From Tannerellaceae bacterium (GTDB lineage Bacteria > Bacteroidota > Bacteroidia > Bacteroidales > Tannerellaceae), in assembly GCA_031273385.1 (NCBI GenBank), contig JAISRY010000240.1:1-15822 (forward strand): a stretch of DNA of 15,822 nucleotides. The letters run 5' to 3'. A model generated the notes under the pieces. That model did not search any database. It had not been told where the DNA came from and was given only the letters and a program-made list of their open reading frames with translations. Below are positions 1 to 7,792 of the stretch, one piece after another; positions within the stretch are counted from its first letter, which is position 1; each line of letters opens with the position of its first letter. The position numbers and the translations under genes are program-made.

Positions 1-366
1 AAAAAATTAGCCTATTATTACATCAGGCAGGTACAGTACGATGCATGCGTGATGATCGGCGACGCCAATAAGGAGGGGAACCATCCGGTCGTAGCCGTCA
101 ACGATACCCGCACGGAAAAGCAAGGTACGGTGGCGGTCAGGGACGTGGATTCGAAAGCCGTTTTATTTTCCGGAAAGTTCGTGATCCCAGTGAATGGAAA
201 AACAACGGTCGGGTACATTCCCCGAACCGGAACGCAGTCCATGTGGGTGATCGAATATACGATCGAAAACGAAACGTTCACGAACCATTATTTAGCCGGC
301 AAAGCGCCGTTCCGTTTATCCGATTATGAACGATGGTACAAGAAATTAAATAGAACAAGAAATTAA
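1..366 (+). CDS. Glycoside hydrolase family 2 protein, C-terminal fragment (partial, cut by window edge)
   Basis: The frame is open from the first base and ends at TAA 364-366, so this is the last 121 residues of a larger protein whose start lies outside the window. The visible part begins KKLAYYYIRQVQYD and is rich in beta-strand-like stretches (HPVVAVND, GTVAVRDVD, GKFVIPVNGKTTVGYIP). It ends NHYLAGKAPFRLSDYERW. From memory this matches the C-terminal immunoglobulin-like domain of Bacteroidetes GH2 enzymes of the beta-mannosidase type, which follows the TIM barrel and carries no catalytic residues. Such enzymes are usually exported and trim glycan side chains. The substrate cannot be read from this fragment. 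The DUF2490 gene follows after 22 bases and may be cotranscribed. The family call is moderately sure; the mannosidase specificity is a guess. Confidence 0.6.
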   Translation, partial: KKLAYYYIRQVQYDACVMIGDANKEGNHPVVAVNDTRTEKQGTVAVRDVDSKAVLFSGKFVIPVNGKTTVGYIPRTGTQSMWVIEYTIENETFTNHYLAGKAPFRLSDYERWYKKLNRTRN

Positions 367-388
367 ATATAAACAAGAAATAATATCT

Positions 389-1048
389 ATGAGAGGATCT
401 ATCACAGTTATTGGAATACTTTTTCTGTCTTTCTTTTTTTTCGCATCACAGGCACAAAACCAAAACGACAAACGGGATGCCGGCCTGTGGACAACCGCCA
501 GTTTCGCCCCCCGCCCTATCGCCGGGAAATGGAAAACGCTGTATACGCTGGAGTATAGAAGTAAGGGAAACTTTGGGGAAACGGATCTGTTTAGCGGAAT
601 GGTTAAATGCCATTACAAGATGAATCGCTATTTATTGATCGGAGTGGGGTATGAGTTTTTCCTCAACAGGGGAAATAACGGGAGATACACTCCCGAACAC
701 CGTTATTATCCGGAGGGCATTCTTTCGTACCGGATAAAACGATTCTCGGCAAGCTTCCGTTCACGGTTGACGAATACGTTTACCCAATGGCGCCATCCCT
801 TTTTTGAACACCGGAACAGGGTCAAAGTAAGCTATTCGCCCATTAGAAAAGTCCCCGTTAACCCTTTCGTATATGCCGAGCCTTTCCACGAAATGACGAA
901 ATACCGGTTTCGTAAAATCCGTTATGCCGCCGGATGCGCCTATACATTTAACCGTCATCAATGGGATATTTATTATATGCGGGAGGATTATCATACCCGT
1001 CCGTTTACGCGGCATGTGATCGGGATAGATTATACCTATTCGCTTTAG
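389..1048 (+). CDS. DUF2490 domain-containing exported protein
   Basis: This 219-residue protein begins with a signal peptide: a short positive start (MRGS), a hydrophobic core rich in Phe and Leu (about residues 5-18), then ASQAQ, with probable cleavage near residue 22. The rest alternates aromatic and charged residues (LWTTASFAPRP, YTLEYRSKG, RYLLIGVGYEFFLN, HRNRVKVSYSP, DYTYSL), as in an outer-membrane or periplasmic beta-barrel. Length and the early DAGLWT...SF motif fit the DUF2490 family, common in Bacteroidetes and of unknown function. The ATG at 389 is the first in frame after the upstream stop and lies directly before the signal peptide. The GH2 gene ends 22 bases upstream, so the two may form one transcript. 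No enzyme motif is visible. Confidence 0.75.
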   Translation: MRGSITVIGILFLSFFFFASQAQNQNDKRDAGLWTTASFAPRPIAGKWKTLYTLEYRSKGNFGETDLFSGMVKCHYKMNRYLLIGVGYEFFLNRGNNGRYTPEHRYYPEGILSYRIKRFSASFRSRLTNTFTQWRHPFFEHRNRVKVSYSPIRKVPVNPFVYAEPFHEMTKYRFRKIRYAAGCAYTFNRHQWDIYYMREDYHTRPFTRHVIGIDYTYSL

Positions 1049-1057
1049 GATGGAAAA

Positions 1058-1093
1058 ATATAAATAAAATTACTTGTTGCGTTTTATTTATAT
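1058..1093 (+). terminator. AT-only inverted repeat after the DUF2490 gene (possible weak terminator)
   Basis: A perfect 12-base inverted repeat (1058-1069 and 1082-1093) with a 12-base loop (1070-1081) starts 9 bases after the DUF2490 stop and runs into a T-rich stretch. The stem is entirely A and T, which is weak for an intrinsic terminator. Its loop carries the TTG that could serve as the -33 element of the next promoter, so it may instead be part of that promoter. Confidence 0.4.
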
Positions 1094-1110
1094 ATTTATT
1101 ACTAACTTTG
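1077..1110 (+). promoter_or_regulatory. Bacteroidetes-type promoter for the 76-aa gene
   Basis: TAACTTTG at 1103-1110 matches the TAnnTTTG -7 consensus exactly. A TTG at 1077-1079 begins 26 bases before it, the spacing expected of the -33 element. Transcription would start near 1117, giving an A-rich leader of about 45 bases before the ATG at 1162. No other TAnnTTTG box was found before the ATPase gene, so this may be the only promoter for both genes. Confidence 0.6.
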
Positions 1111-1161
1111 CCGAATAATTTTATTTATACCTATTTAATCATCAAATAAAAAAAATGCAGT

Positions 1162-1392
1162 ATGGCAAGACAAAAAGGACAATTGAATAAAAAGACGAAA
1201 GAAAATGCGGTGAAAGCGATTAAATCCAATCTGAAACACCTGTCTTTTGCGGAGCTGGAATCGTTTATTGCGTTAGCACAACGCTATAAAAAGGAAAAAT
1301 TGGGAGAAGAAGAGCTTCGCCTGATTAAAGAAAAAGAACGGATTGAACAAGAATTGACCGAACTTAAAGTCTTCGACAAAAAGGTCAATTAA
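1162..1392 (+). CDS. Small charged helical protein of unknown function (76 aa)
   Basis: I do not recognise this family. The 76 residues fall into three parts: a lysine-rich basic start (MARQKGQLNKKTKENAVKAI, about residues 1-20), a central segment with hydrophobic spacing (LKHLSFAELESFIALAQRY, about 24-42), and a charged helix rich in Glu and Lys with heptad-like spacing (about 43-70) that could form a coiled coil. There is no signal peptide, membrane segment or cysteine. The layout suggests a small cytoplasmic oligomeric protein, possibly nucleic-acid binding, but that is inference. It has its own promoter-like sequence (-7 box at 1103) and is followed by a long hairpin at 1428 before the ATPase gene. 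The out-of-frame ATG at 1155 is followed by a different frame and was not used. It could be a partner or regulator of the ATPase. Confidence 0.65.
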   Translation: MARQKGQLNKKTKENAVKAIKSNLKHLSFAELESFIALAQRYKKEKLGEEELRLIKEKERIEQELTELKVFDKKVN

Positions 1393-1427
1393 CGAACAGT
1401 CGATAGGTGTTCACGCCGGATTACTTC

Positions 1428-1507
1428 ATCGACCCCCTTGGTGAATACTTCATACATTGTTCGTGAATCATGTATGAAATATTCACCAAAGGGGTCGATA
1501 TTTTTTT
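1428..1507 (+). terminator. 30-base inverted repeat with T-run (terminator or attenuator)
   Basis: Two 30-base arms (1428-1457 and 1470-1499) flank a 12-base loop (1458-1469), and T's follow at 1501-1507. 28 of 30 positions pair. The exceptions, C1437 with A1490 and C1448 with A1479, are C-A mismatches in plus-strand RNA but would be G-U pairs in minus-strand RNA. The T-run on the plus side fits a terminator for the 76-aa gene. The stem is far longer than a usual terminator, and the ATPase gene starts 22 bases after the T-run with no promoter box seen between, so attenuation or read-through is possible. Confidence 0.75.
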
Positions 1508-1528
1508 ATTCTAACATCAGACCAAGTT

Positions 1529-3106
1529 ATGAGCGATAGAAACATTCGTTTTTTCAATACGACCGGCCCCTGTAACCCGGAAGACCATTATATGCTGGCG
1601 CCGGAAGACCGCCTGGTTGGCGCACAGCTGCATCGTTACATCAAGGATAAACTATATTGGGTACTCCATGCGCCGCGGCAAACAGGCAAGACGACTTTCC
1701 TGCAAAGCTGGATGCGCGAAATCAATGCAAGCCGTCAAGGGGTGGCTTGTTACGTCAGTGTAGAAAGATGCCAGGGTGTTTCGGAGCCGGAACGTGCTAT
1801 GCCGGCGCTATGTCGCGCGATCAGACATTATGCTTCCATGGCGAACCTGCCTGTTCCGAAAGTGGAGGATGTTGATCCTTTTAGCATGTTGGGTGATATT
1901 CTGACCCATTGGGCGGGATTGGTTGCCCCCAACCCACTCATCGTTTTGTTCGATGAGGTAGATGTGTTGGAGGGAGAGGCTTTGATTAGTTTTTTGCGGC
2001 AGTTACGCGGAGGCTTTGCATCCCGCGGCATAGGAAGCTTTCCCGTATCCGTCGCCCTGGTGGGGATGCGCGACCTGAAAGATTACATTACGGCAGCTAA
2101 AGACGGCAAAGCGCCGAATCCCGGTTCGCCGTTCAATATTAAAGAAGATTCCGTCTTACTCTCTAACTTTCACAAAGCGGATATAGCCAAGCTCTTCGCC
2201 CAACGTACCGCAGAGACCGGCCAACAAATCACACAGGAGGCGTTGGATTATGTTTTTGAGCAATCCCAGGGGCAGCCATGGATTGTCAATTCGTTATTCA
2301 AAAGAGCGACCTTGCGGGTACTGGATGCGGAAAGTACGGAAACCGTGGCGCTGGAGCATGTACAAAAAGCGCGTAAACAGATGATCGAAGCACGCGAAAC
2401 CCACCTGGACGCTTTGGCCGTTCGTTTGCGCGACCCAAGGATAAAACACGTGGTGCAGACCATCATCACCGGCGATACCGACCCGCTCATGGGACGTGAG
2501 CATCCCGATGTGGAGCTGGCCATAGACCTGGGGTTGGTGAATTGGACTTCCATGACAGGCTTCACCATTGCAAACCCGGTGTATGAAGAGATCCTCACCC
2601 GCCACCTCAATTCGGGTTATCACGACAACCTACCGCCTCCCTCTTCCTGGCAATGGCAAAAGCCCGACGGCTCGTTGGATATGGATAAGTTGCTGAAAGA
2701 ATTTCAGCGGTTCTGGCGCCGCCACTCCGAGATGTGGGAACAACGGGCGGACTATACCGAAGCTTTCCCTCATCTGCTATTGACGGCTTTTCTTCAACGG
2801 GTAACCAATGGCGGCGGACATATTCACCTCGAATGTGCCGCAGGGAGGGGACGTATGGATCTGGCCGTAGAATACGGGAAAGCGCTGTACATTATAGAAA
2901 TCAAACTGATTCACTCCTACGACGACGCTCCGGGCATTGTCCGGGAAGAGGGGCTGGAGCAGGTTCGCGCCTACCGTGACAAGACCGACGCACAAGCGCC
3001 CGCCTACCTTATCCTGTTCGACCGGCGCGACAAAACCAAACAAAAGCCCTGGGACGAACGCATCACCTGGTCGGTCGAAGACAACGTCACAGTCATAGGA
3101 TGCTGA
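1529..3106 (+). CDS. P-loop ATPase fused to a PD-(D/E)XK nuclease-like domain
   Basis: This 525-residue protein has two recognisable parts. The N-terminal ATPase carries a Walker A motif (APRQTGKTT, residues 48-56) and a Walker B motif (LIVLFDEVD, 137-145), as in STAND/AAA-like ATPases; residues 205-360 look like the helical and winged-helix extensions of that class. The C-terminal part has the order expected of a PD-(D/E)XK fold: E435, then GRGRMDLAV (D444), YIIEIKL (E457 and K459), then a helix with Q479 and AYLILFDRR. All candidate catalytic residues are present, so the nuclease could be active. There is no signal peptide. Related ATPase-nuclease fusions occur in Bacteroidetes and other phyla, often in several copies, with no settled function; a defence or mobile-element role is inference. 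The ATG at 1529 is preceded by a hairpin with no promoter box between. It ends 4 bases from the convergent proA stop. Confidence 0.8.
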   Translation: MSDRNIRFFNTTGPCNPEDHYMLAPEDRLVGAQLHRYIKDKLYWVLHAPRQTGKTTFLQSWMREINASRQGVACYVSVERCQGVSEPERAMPALCRAIRHYASMANLPVPKVEDVDPFSMLGDILTHWAGLVAPNPLIVLFDEVDVLEGEALISFLRQLRGGFASRGIGSFPVSVALVGMRDLKDYITAAKDGKAPNPGSPFNIKEDSVLLSNFHKADIAKLFAQRTAETGQQITQEALDYVFEQSQGQPWIVNSLFKRATLRVLDAESTETVALEHVQKARKQMIEARETHLDALAVRLRDPRIKHVVQTIITGDTDPLMGREHPDVELAIDLGLVNWTSMTGFTIANPVYEEILTRHLNSGYHDNLPPPSSWQWQKPDGSLDMDKLLKEFQRFWRRHSEMWEQRADYTEAFPHLLLTAFLQRVTNGGGHIHLECAAGRGRMDLAVEYGKALYIIEIKLIHSYDDAPGIVREEGLEQVRAYRDKTDAQAPAYLILFDRRDKTKQKPWDERITWSVEDNVTVIGC

Positions 3107-3110
3107 GCCG

Positions 3111-4370
3111 TTATTCCCTTACCTGGCCCTCTCCCTCGATGATATATTTGCAGGTCGTTAGTTCTGCCAGCGCCATGGGGCCGCGGGCGTGTAGTTTCTG
3201 TGTGCTGATACCTATTTCGGCGCCCATGCCGAATTGGGCGCCGTCGGTGAAAGCGGTCGATACGTTCGCATAGACGCAGGCGGCATCTACCTGTTGTTCA
3301 AACAGGCGGATCGCTTCGGCTGATTCGCTGATGATACATTCGCTGTGTTTTGAGCCATATCGTGCGATGTGTTCGCATGCTTCGCCTAAAGAAGATACCG
3401 TCCGTATACTCATCTTATAATCCAGGAACTCCGTCCCGAAACTATCCGCTTCCGCCTCACGGAGCAAGCTGTCCGGATACTCTCCCGACAAGGCGTCGTA
3501 AGACGGCGGGTCGGCATAGATCACCACCCCGCTACCGGACAGTTTCCGGCAGATATAAGGCAGGTCATGCAGCCTCTCCCTGTGGATAATCAGGCAATCC
3601 AGGGCGTTGCATACGCTTACCCGGCGGGTTTTCGCATTGTTGACGATGGCTTGCCCCTTTTCCTTATCGCCGTCCTTATCAAAGTAGGTATGGCAAATAC
3701 CTGCGCCGGTTTCGATCACCGGTATGCGCGCATGTTCGCGTACAAAGTCAATCAACGAACGGCTGCCCCGCGGTATCACCAAATCGACGATTCCCCTGGC
3801 CTGCAACAACGCTCCCGTAGCCTCGCGCCCGCCAGGGAGCAGGCAACATACGGCAGGGTCGATGCCATACGCCGACAATGCCGTATGGATAATCTCCACG
3901 AGGGCTGTATTGGAACAGGCGGCATCCGATCCCCCTTTCAAGACACAGGCGTTCCCGCTTTTCATACACAGCGAGAACACATCGAGCGTCACGCCCGGCC
4001 GCGCCTCATAGATGATGCCGATCACCCCGAAAGGTACGCTCACCCGCTTTATCCTCATTCCGTTAGGCCGCACCGTTTCACTCCATACCTTTCCCAGGGG
4101 GGATGGGAGTGAGGCGACATTTTTCATATCGCCGGCCATTCCCTGCAACCGCTCCGCGGTCAGTTTCAAACGGTCGTATACCGGGTTTTCCCTGTCCATG
4201 CGGGAGAGGTCTTTTTCGTTTTCGGCCAGTACGACCGGCAGCTTTTCCAGCAACATATCCGCCGTATCCCTCAGTAGGCGGCTGATCGTCTCGTCGTCCA
4301 GTCCCGCTAACGTTCGCGAGGCTGCCTCGGTGTGTAACAATAGGGTTCGTATATCCTTTTCCATTTCCAT
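3111..4370 (-). CDS. proA: Gamma-glutamyl phosphate reductase
   Basis: ProA reduces gamma-glutamyl phosphate with NADPH to glutamate-5-semialdehyde, the second step of proline synthesis, in the cytoplasm. With the start chosen here the protein has 419 residues, close to the usual 415-420. Visible signatures include [16 protein letters not shown], the segment [21 protein letters not shown], and the catalytic cysteine near residue 254 in [14 protein letters not shown]; the end carries [17 protein letters not shown]. The longest frame begins with a TTG at 4388 overlapping the proB stop, and encodes a run of lysines; the ATG at 4370 (or the one at 4364) is preceded by a purine-rich stretch and gives the normal length, so I prefer it. 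It is the last gene of the cupin-ligase-proB-proA operon and runs tail to tail into the ATPase gene. Confidence 0.95.
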   Translation of the reverse strand: MEMEKDIRTLLLHTEAASRTLAGLDDETISRLLRDTADMLLEKLPVVLAENEKDLSRMDRENPVYDRLKLTAERLQGMAGDMKNVASLPSPLGKVWSETVRPNGMRIKRVSVPFGVIGIIYEARPGVTLDVFSLCMKSGNACVLKGGSDAACSNTALVEIIHTALSAYGIDPAVCCLLPGGREATGALLQARGIVDLVIPRGSRSLIDFVREHARIPVIETGAGICHTYFDKDGDKEKGQAIVNNAKTRRVSVCNALDCLIIHRERLHDLPYICRKLSGSGVVIYADPPSYDALSGEYPDSLLREAEADSFGTEFLDYKMSIRTVSSLGEACEHIARYGSKHSECIISESAEAIRLFEQQVDAACVYANVSTAFTDGAQFGMGAEIGISTQKLHARGPMALAELTTCKYIIEGEGQVRE

Positions 4371-4384
4371 TTTCTTTTTCTTTT

Positions 4385-5467
4385 TCAATCCAGATAAAGA
4401 TAGTCATAATGTATCAATGGTTTCATATCGCGCCGGCCGATCCATGCCGACGCCTCTTTGCTGGCATATCCGGCGCATCCGACGCCGATCTGCTTCCCTT
4501 TCTCGTCAAATATCTTCACGATATCATCCTTTTCAAAGTCGCCGGTGATCCGCGTCACGCCCACCAGGAGGATACTGGTTGCCTGGGGGCACAATAAGGC
4601 GTCCGCCGCCCCTTTGTTGATATGGATCTCCCCTTTTGCAAAGCCGTCCGAATGGGCGATCCATTTCTTTACGCTGCTCACCGGTTTGACCGACGGCGTA
4701 AAGCGGGTACAGACGACATCGCTCTTTTCCCTGAGCAGCTCCGGCAGGATATTCTCCCTTTTCCCGTTGGCGATCATGACGGCGATACCCTCATCCGCCA
4801 CTTTCTGTGCAATGCGGCATTTGGTCAGCATCCCTCCCCGCCCGAACGAAGAGCGCGACGCCTGTACATGATCCATAAGCCCCTCCGCCCCCTTTTCTAT
4901 TTCACGGATGACGAAAGCCTCCGGATCGGCCGGTTCGCCGTTGTAAACGCCATCTACGTTACTCAATATAATCAACGCATCCATCCCCATCATGGCGGCG
5001 ATCAGTCCGGACAGCTCGTCGTTGTCGGTAAACATCAGCTCCGTCACCGAAATCGTATCGTTTTCGTTCACTACGGGGATCACGTTGTTTTCCAGCATCA
5101 CCTCCATGCAATGCTTCTGGTTCAGGTAATGTGTCCGGCTACTGAAATTCTCTTTCGTGGTGAGTACCTGTCCGCAGGTGATCCCATGCTCGCGAAACAG
5201 TTCGTAGTAACGGTTGATCAGTTTCGCCTGCCCTACGGCGGAATACAGCTGACGGGCGGATACGGGATCCAACCGCTTTTTCACCTTAATCTCACTGCGT
5301 CCCGAAGCGACTGCTCCGGACGAAACCAGCACGATCTCCACCCCCTTTTTATGCAACTCCGCCACTTGGTCTACCAGGGCGGACATACGCGTAACGTCCA
5401 ACGTCCCGTCCGCACGCGCCAGCACATTACTGCCGATCTTTACCGCTATTCTTTTATACCGGAACAT
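4385..5467 (-). CDS. proB: Glutamate 5-kinase
   Basis: ProB phosphorylates glutamate with ATP to gamma-glutamyl phosphate, the first committed step to proline and usually the point of feedback inhibition by proline. The 360-residue protein has the amino-acid kinase domain: K10 with IGSN (11-14), VSSGAVASG (48-56), NENDT (134-138), TDNDELSG (147-154) and GRGGMLTK (209-216). A C-terminal PUA domain follows (about 272-355). The length matches two-domain ProB proteins. The frame can be extended upstream to 5539, but [14 protein letters not shown] at 5467 is the expected start, and the extension overlaps the ligase gene. This ATG lies one base after the ligase stop codon, so translation is probably coupled. 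ProA follows 14 bases downstream. The gene pair is complete, so the organism should make proline from glutamate. Confidence 0.95.
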   Translation of the reverse strand: MFRYKRIAVKIGSNVLARADGTLDVTRMSALVDQVAELHKKGVEIVLVSSGAVASGRSEIKVKKRLDPVSARQLYSAVGQAKLINRYYELFREHGITCGQVLTTKENFSSRTHYLNQKHCMEVMLENNVIPVVNENDTISVTELMFTDNDELSGLIAAMMGMDALIILSNVDGVYNGEPADPEAFVIREIEKGAEGLMDHVQASRSSFGRGGMLTKCRIAQKVADEGIAVMIANGKRENILPELLREKSDVVCTRFTPSVKPVSSVKKWIAHSDGFAKGEIHINKGAADALLCPQATSILLVGVTRITGDFEKDDIVKIFDEKGKQIGVGCAGYASKEASAWIGRRDMKPLIHYDYLYLD

Positions 5468-5468
5468 C

Positions 5469-7121
5469 CTATTTATCTTTATCCCGTATTTCCACCCGGC
5501 GTATCTTCCCGCTGATCGTTTTCGGCAGCTCTTCGACAAACTCTATGATACGGGGGTATTTATAGGGAGCGGTCACCTTTTTTACGTGATCCTGAATCTC
5601 TTTCACCAACGCTTCCCCCGCCCTCTCCCTGTAGCCTTTCGCCAGGACGACGGTAGCTTTCACCACCTGTCCGCGCACCTCGTCGGGGACGCCCGTTATG
5701 GCACATTCCACAACCGCCGGATGGGTCATCAGGGCGCTCTCCACCTCGAAAGGCCCGATACGGTAGCCCGAACTCTTGATCACGTCGTCTGTCCGCCCGA
5801 CAAACCACAGGTAGCCGTCTTCGTCACGCCAGGCGACGTCGCCCGTGTAGTAGACGCCGTCGTGCCAGACTTCGCCGGTCAGCTTGGCGTCGCGGTAATA
5901 TTCCTTGAAGAGTCCCAGCGGCTTTCCGCGATCCGTCCGTATAACGATCTCGCCCTGTTCGCCATCTTCGGCTAACGAGCCGTCGGCACGCAACAGGGTG
6001 ACGTCATATCCCGGATTGGGTACGCCCATCGAACCGGGTTTCGGCTCCATCCAGGGGAATGTCGCCACCGAGAGGGTGGTCTCCGTCTGCCCGAAACCCT
6101 CCATCAGCCGGATACCCGTCAGCTTAAAGAACGACTCATAGACAGCCGGGTTCAACGCTTCGCCGGCAATCGTACAATAACGGAGCGAAGAGAGGTCGTA
6201 CCGCTCCAGGTCTTCACGGATAAGGAAACGGAAAATGGTAGGCGGGGCGCACAGGGAGGTGATCCGGTAATCCTGTATGATCCGTAGCATATCGGCGGGC
6301 GTAAACTTCTCGTGGTCATAGACAAACACCGTAGCCCCGGCGATCCATTGGCCATAGAGTTTTCCCCAAACGGCTTTCCCCCAGCCGGTATCGGCGATGG
6401 TCAGGTGCAGGCTCTCTTCGTGCAGGTTGTGCCAATAGCTTCCCGTCACGATATGCCCCAGGGGATAGGTGAAGTCGTGGGCGACCATTTTGGGATTACC
6501 CGTCGTCCCGGAGGTAAAATACATCAGGGAGATATCTTCGTTGTCGTTGGGATGGGCGGGCTTCCTGAAAGGAGCGGCGCCGGCGATACCCTTGTGGAAA
6601 TCGTCAAACTCCGGCGGGACAAGCTCTCCGGTCGATACCAGCTTCCGCACCGATGGCGATTCCGGCATCGCCTCCAGGACATGCCGGAGGATCGGCTCCT
6701 CCCCGGCGCAAACGATCATCTTGATATCTGCCGCATTGTTGCGGTAGACGATATCTTTCTTCGTCAACAAATGGGTAGCGGGGATAACCACCGCCCCCAG
6801 CTTGTGCAAAGCGATCACACTAAACCAGAACTCATACCGCCGCTTGAGGATCAGCATTACCATATCGCCCCGCCCGATCCCTAAGGACTGAAAGTAGGAG
6901 GCTGTCCGGTCGGAATATGTTTTCATATCGGCAAAGGTGAAATCACGATGTTCGCCCTTGTCCGACGTCCAGCACAACGCCCTCTTTTCGGGCGCTTTCT
7001 CCGCCCATACGTCGACGACGTCATAAGCGAAATTAAAGTTTTCAGGAACAATGACGCTGAAATTCTTTTTGAAATCATCCTGTGATTCAAACGTTGTTTG
7101 CGTGACAAATTTTTCTAACAT
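5469..7121 (-). CDS. AMP-forming acyl-CoA ligase (acetyl-CoA synthetase-like, medium-chain type)
   Basis: The enzyme activates a carboxylic acid with ATP to an acyl-adenylate, then transfers it to coenzyme A. All core motifs of the adenylate-forming family are present in the 550-residue protein: the phosphate loop [11 protein letters not shown] (about 201-211), GFGQTETT (343-350), YYTGD (424-428), [18 protein letters not shown] (about 442-459), and the C-terminal lysine K539 in [10 protein letters not shown]. The Trp/Gly-rich segment [12 protein letters not shown] (about 245-256) resembles acetyl- and medium-chain acyl-CoA synthetases rather than long-chain ones. The exact acid is unknown. 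A TTG at 7133 would overlap the cupin stop, but the ATG at 7121 gives the expected MLEKF start and is preceded by GCGAG. It sits between a cupin regulator and proBA, with one base separating it from proB, an unusual partnership. Confidence 0.85.
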   Translation of the reverse strand: MLEKFVTQTTFESQDDFKKNFSVIVPENFNFAYDVVDVWAEKAPEKRALCWTSDKGEHRDFTFADMKTYSDRTASYFQSLGIGRGDMVMLILKRRYEFWFSVIALHKLGAVVIPATHLLTKKDIVYRNNAADIKMIVCAGEEPILRHVLEAMPESPSVRKLVSTGELVPPEFDDFHKGIAGAAPFRKPAHPNDNEDISLMYFTSGTTGNPKMVAHDFTYPLGHIVTGSYWHNLHEESLHLTIADTGWGKAVWGKLYGQWIAGATVFVYDHEKFTPADMLRIIQDYRITSLCAPPTIFRFLIREDLERYDLSSLRYCTIAGEALNPAVYESFFKLTGIRLMEGFGQTETTLSVATFPWMEPKPGSMGVPNPGYDVTLLRADGSLAEDGEQGEIVIRTDRGKPLGLFKEYYRDAKLTGEVWHDGVYYTGDVAWRDEDGYLWFVGRTDDVIKSSGYRIGPFEVESALMTHPAVVECAITGVPDEVRGQVVKATVVLAKGYRERAGEALVKEIQDHVKKVTAPYKYPRIIEFVEELPKTISGKIRRVEIRDKDK

Positions 7122-7129
7122 CTCGCGTG

Positions 7130-7702
7130 TCAATTACCGGTGATTAATGATATGATTACAGCCAGAAAACAGACTTTCACGCCATCCAACGCTTTCATCC
7201 CATGGGGCAGCCCCGAATCGAAATAGATACTGTCGCCCTCTTCCAGGATGAGTTCTTTTCCGTTGATACTCAGCAGCAGTCGCCCCTCCAAAACGAAGTT
7301 ATACTCCTGCCCGGGATGCACATTGAGATAGATAGGATCGGCTTCGGGCTTGGGATGGACGGTCACCAGAAAGGGGTCGGCCTTACGACAGGCAAAGCCG
7401 GCGGCAAGCGATTGGTACTTGTAGGCTTTCGTCCGTTCCACAGCGATCCCTTTTCCTTTCCGCGTAATAAAATAGCTGTTCATCTTCGGTTCGTCGCCCG
7501 ACATCAGCGCCGTCAGCTCCACGCCATACGCCTGGGCTATCCTGAGCAATACGCTCACCGGAATATCCACCCTACCGCTTTCCAACTCCAGGTATTCTTC
7601 CGTAGAGAGAAGACACGCCCCCGCCACCTCCTGCGCACTGATATCCAAAGCGTCCCTCAACCCGACCAACCTCTCCGCAATCTGTTTTATCTGTTCATTC
7701 AT
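7130..7702 (-). CDS. XRE-family regulator with cupin sensor domain
   Basis: This 190-residue protein joins an N-terminal helix-turn-helix of the XRE type (about residues 8-66, with [21 protein letters not shown] as the two recognition helices) to a C-terminal cupin_2 barrel (about 112-183). Cupin metal-site candidates are H129 and E133 in HPGQEYNFV and H167 in [14 protein letters not shown]. Such proteins are one-component regulators whose cupin binds a small ligand; XRE-cupin genes next to acyl-CoA ligases recur in Bacteroidetes and Firmicutes, from memory. It is the first gene of the operon and probably controls its own promoter, whose -7 box lies about 30 bases upstream, and so the ligase and perhaps proBA. 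The ATG at 7702 is the natural start. The ligand, activation or repression, and operator are unknown. Confidence 0.85.
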   Translation of the reverse strand: MNEQIKQIAERLVGLRDALDISAQEVAGACLLSTEEYLELESGRVDIPVSVLLRIAQAYGVELTALMSGDEPKMNSYFITRKGKGIAVERTKAYKYQSLAAGFACRKADPFLVTVHPKPEADPIYLNVHPGQEYNFVLEGRLLLSINGKELILEEGDSIYFDSGLPHGMKALDGVKVCFLAVIISLITGN

Positions 7703-7728
7703 AATACCACAAATTTAATATACCGCCC

Positions 7729-7736
7729 CAAAGATA
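7729..7736 (-). promoter_or_regulatory. Bacteroidetes -7 box for the cupin-ligase-proBA operon
   Basis: On the minus strand these bases read TATCTTTG, an exact TAnnTTTG match. It lies 26 bases before the cupin ATG, giving a short leader of about 20 bases. No clear TTG is present at the -33 position, which falls at the edge of the 7-base tandem repeat. A second match, TAAATTTG at 7710-7717, is too close to the start codon to be the main promoter. Confidence 0.55.
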
Positions 7737-7759
7737 AAACTATTTCCCGAAAAACAGCA

Positions 7760-7787
7760 GATAGTGAATAGTGAATAGTGAATAGTG
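7760..7787. repeat. Tandem repeat, four copies of a 7-base unit (ATAGTGA)
   Basis: ATAGTGA occurs four times without interruption, followed by AAAA. It covers the expected -33 and upstream region of the cupin promoter. Short tandem repeats of this sort can gain or lose units by slippage. No function is known to me. Confidence 0.95.
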
Positions 7788-7792
7788 AAAAA

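Noticed and set aside
1428..1499. Invertible promoter (phase-variable switch) suggested by the 30-base inverted repeat
   Set aside because: The spacer between the arms is only 12 bases, too short to hold a promoter, and no recombinase gene is nearby.
4371..4388. TTG start for ProA with a lysine-run N-terminus
   Set aside because: The ATG at 4370 (or 4364) gives the normal ProA length and follows a purine-rich stretch; the extra six residues are low-complexity.
4622..5515. 297-residue open frame on the plus strand opposite proB
   Set aside because: Composition is unlike a real protein (many His, Arg, Gln) and the opposite strand is a complete ProB with all motifs.
7710..7717. Second minus-strand -7 box (TAAATTTG) for the cupin gene
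   Set aside because: It matches the consensus but would start transcription at about the ATG, leaving almost no leader. The box at 7729 is better placed.
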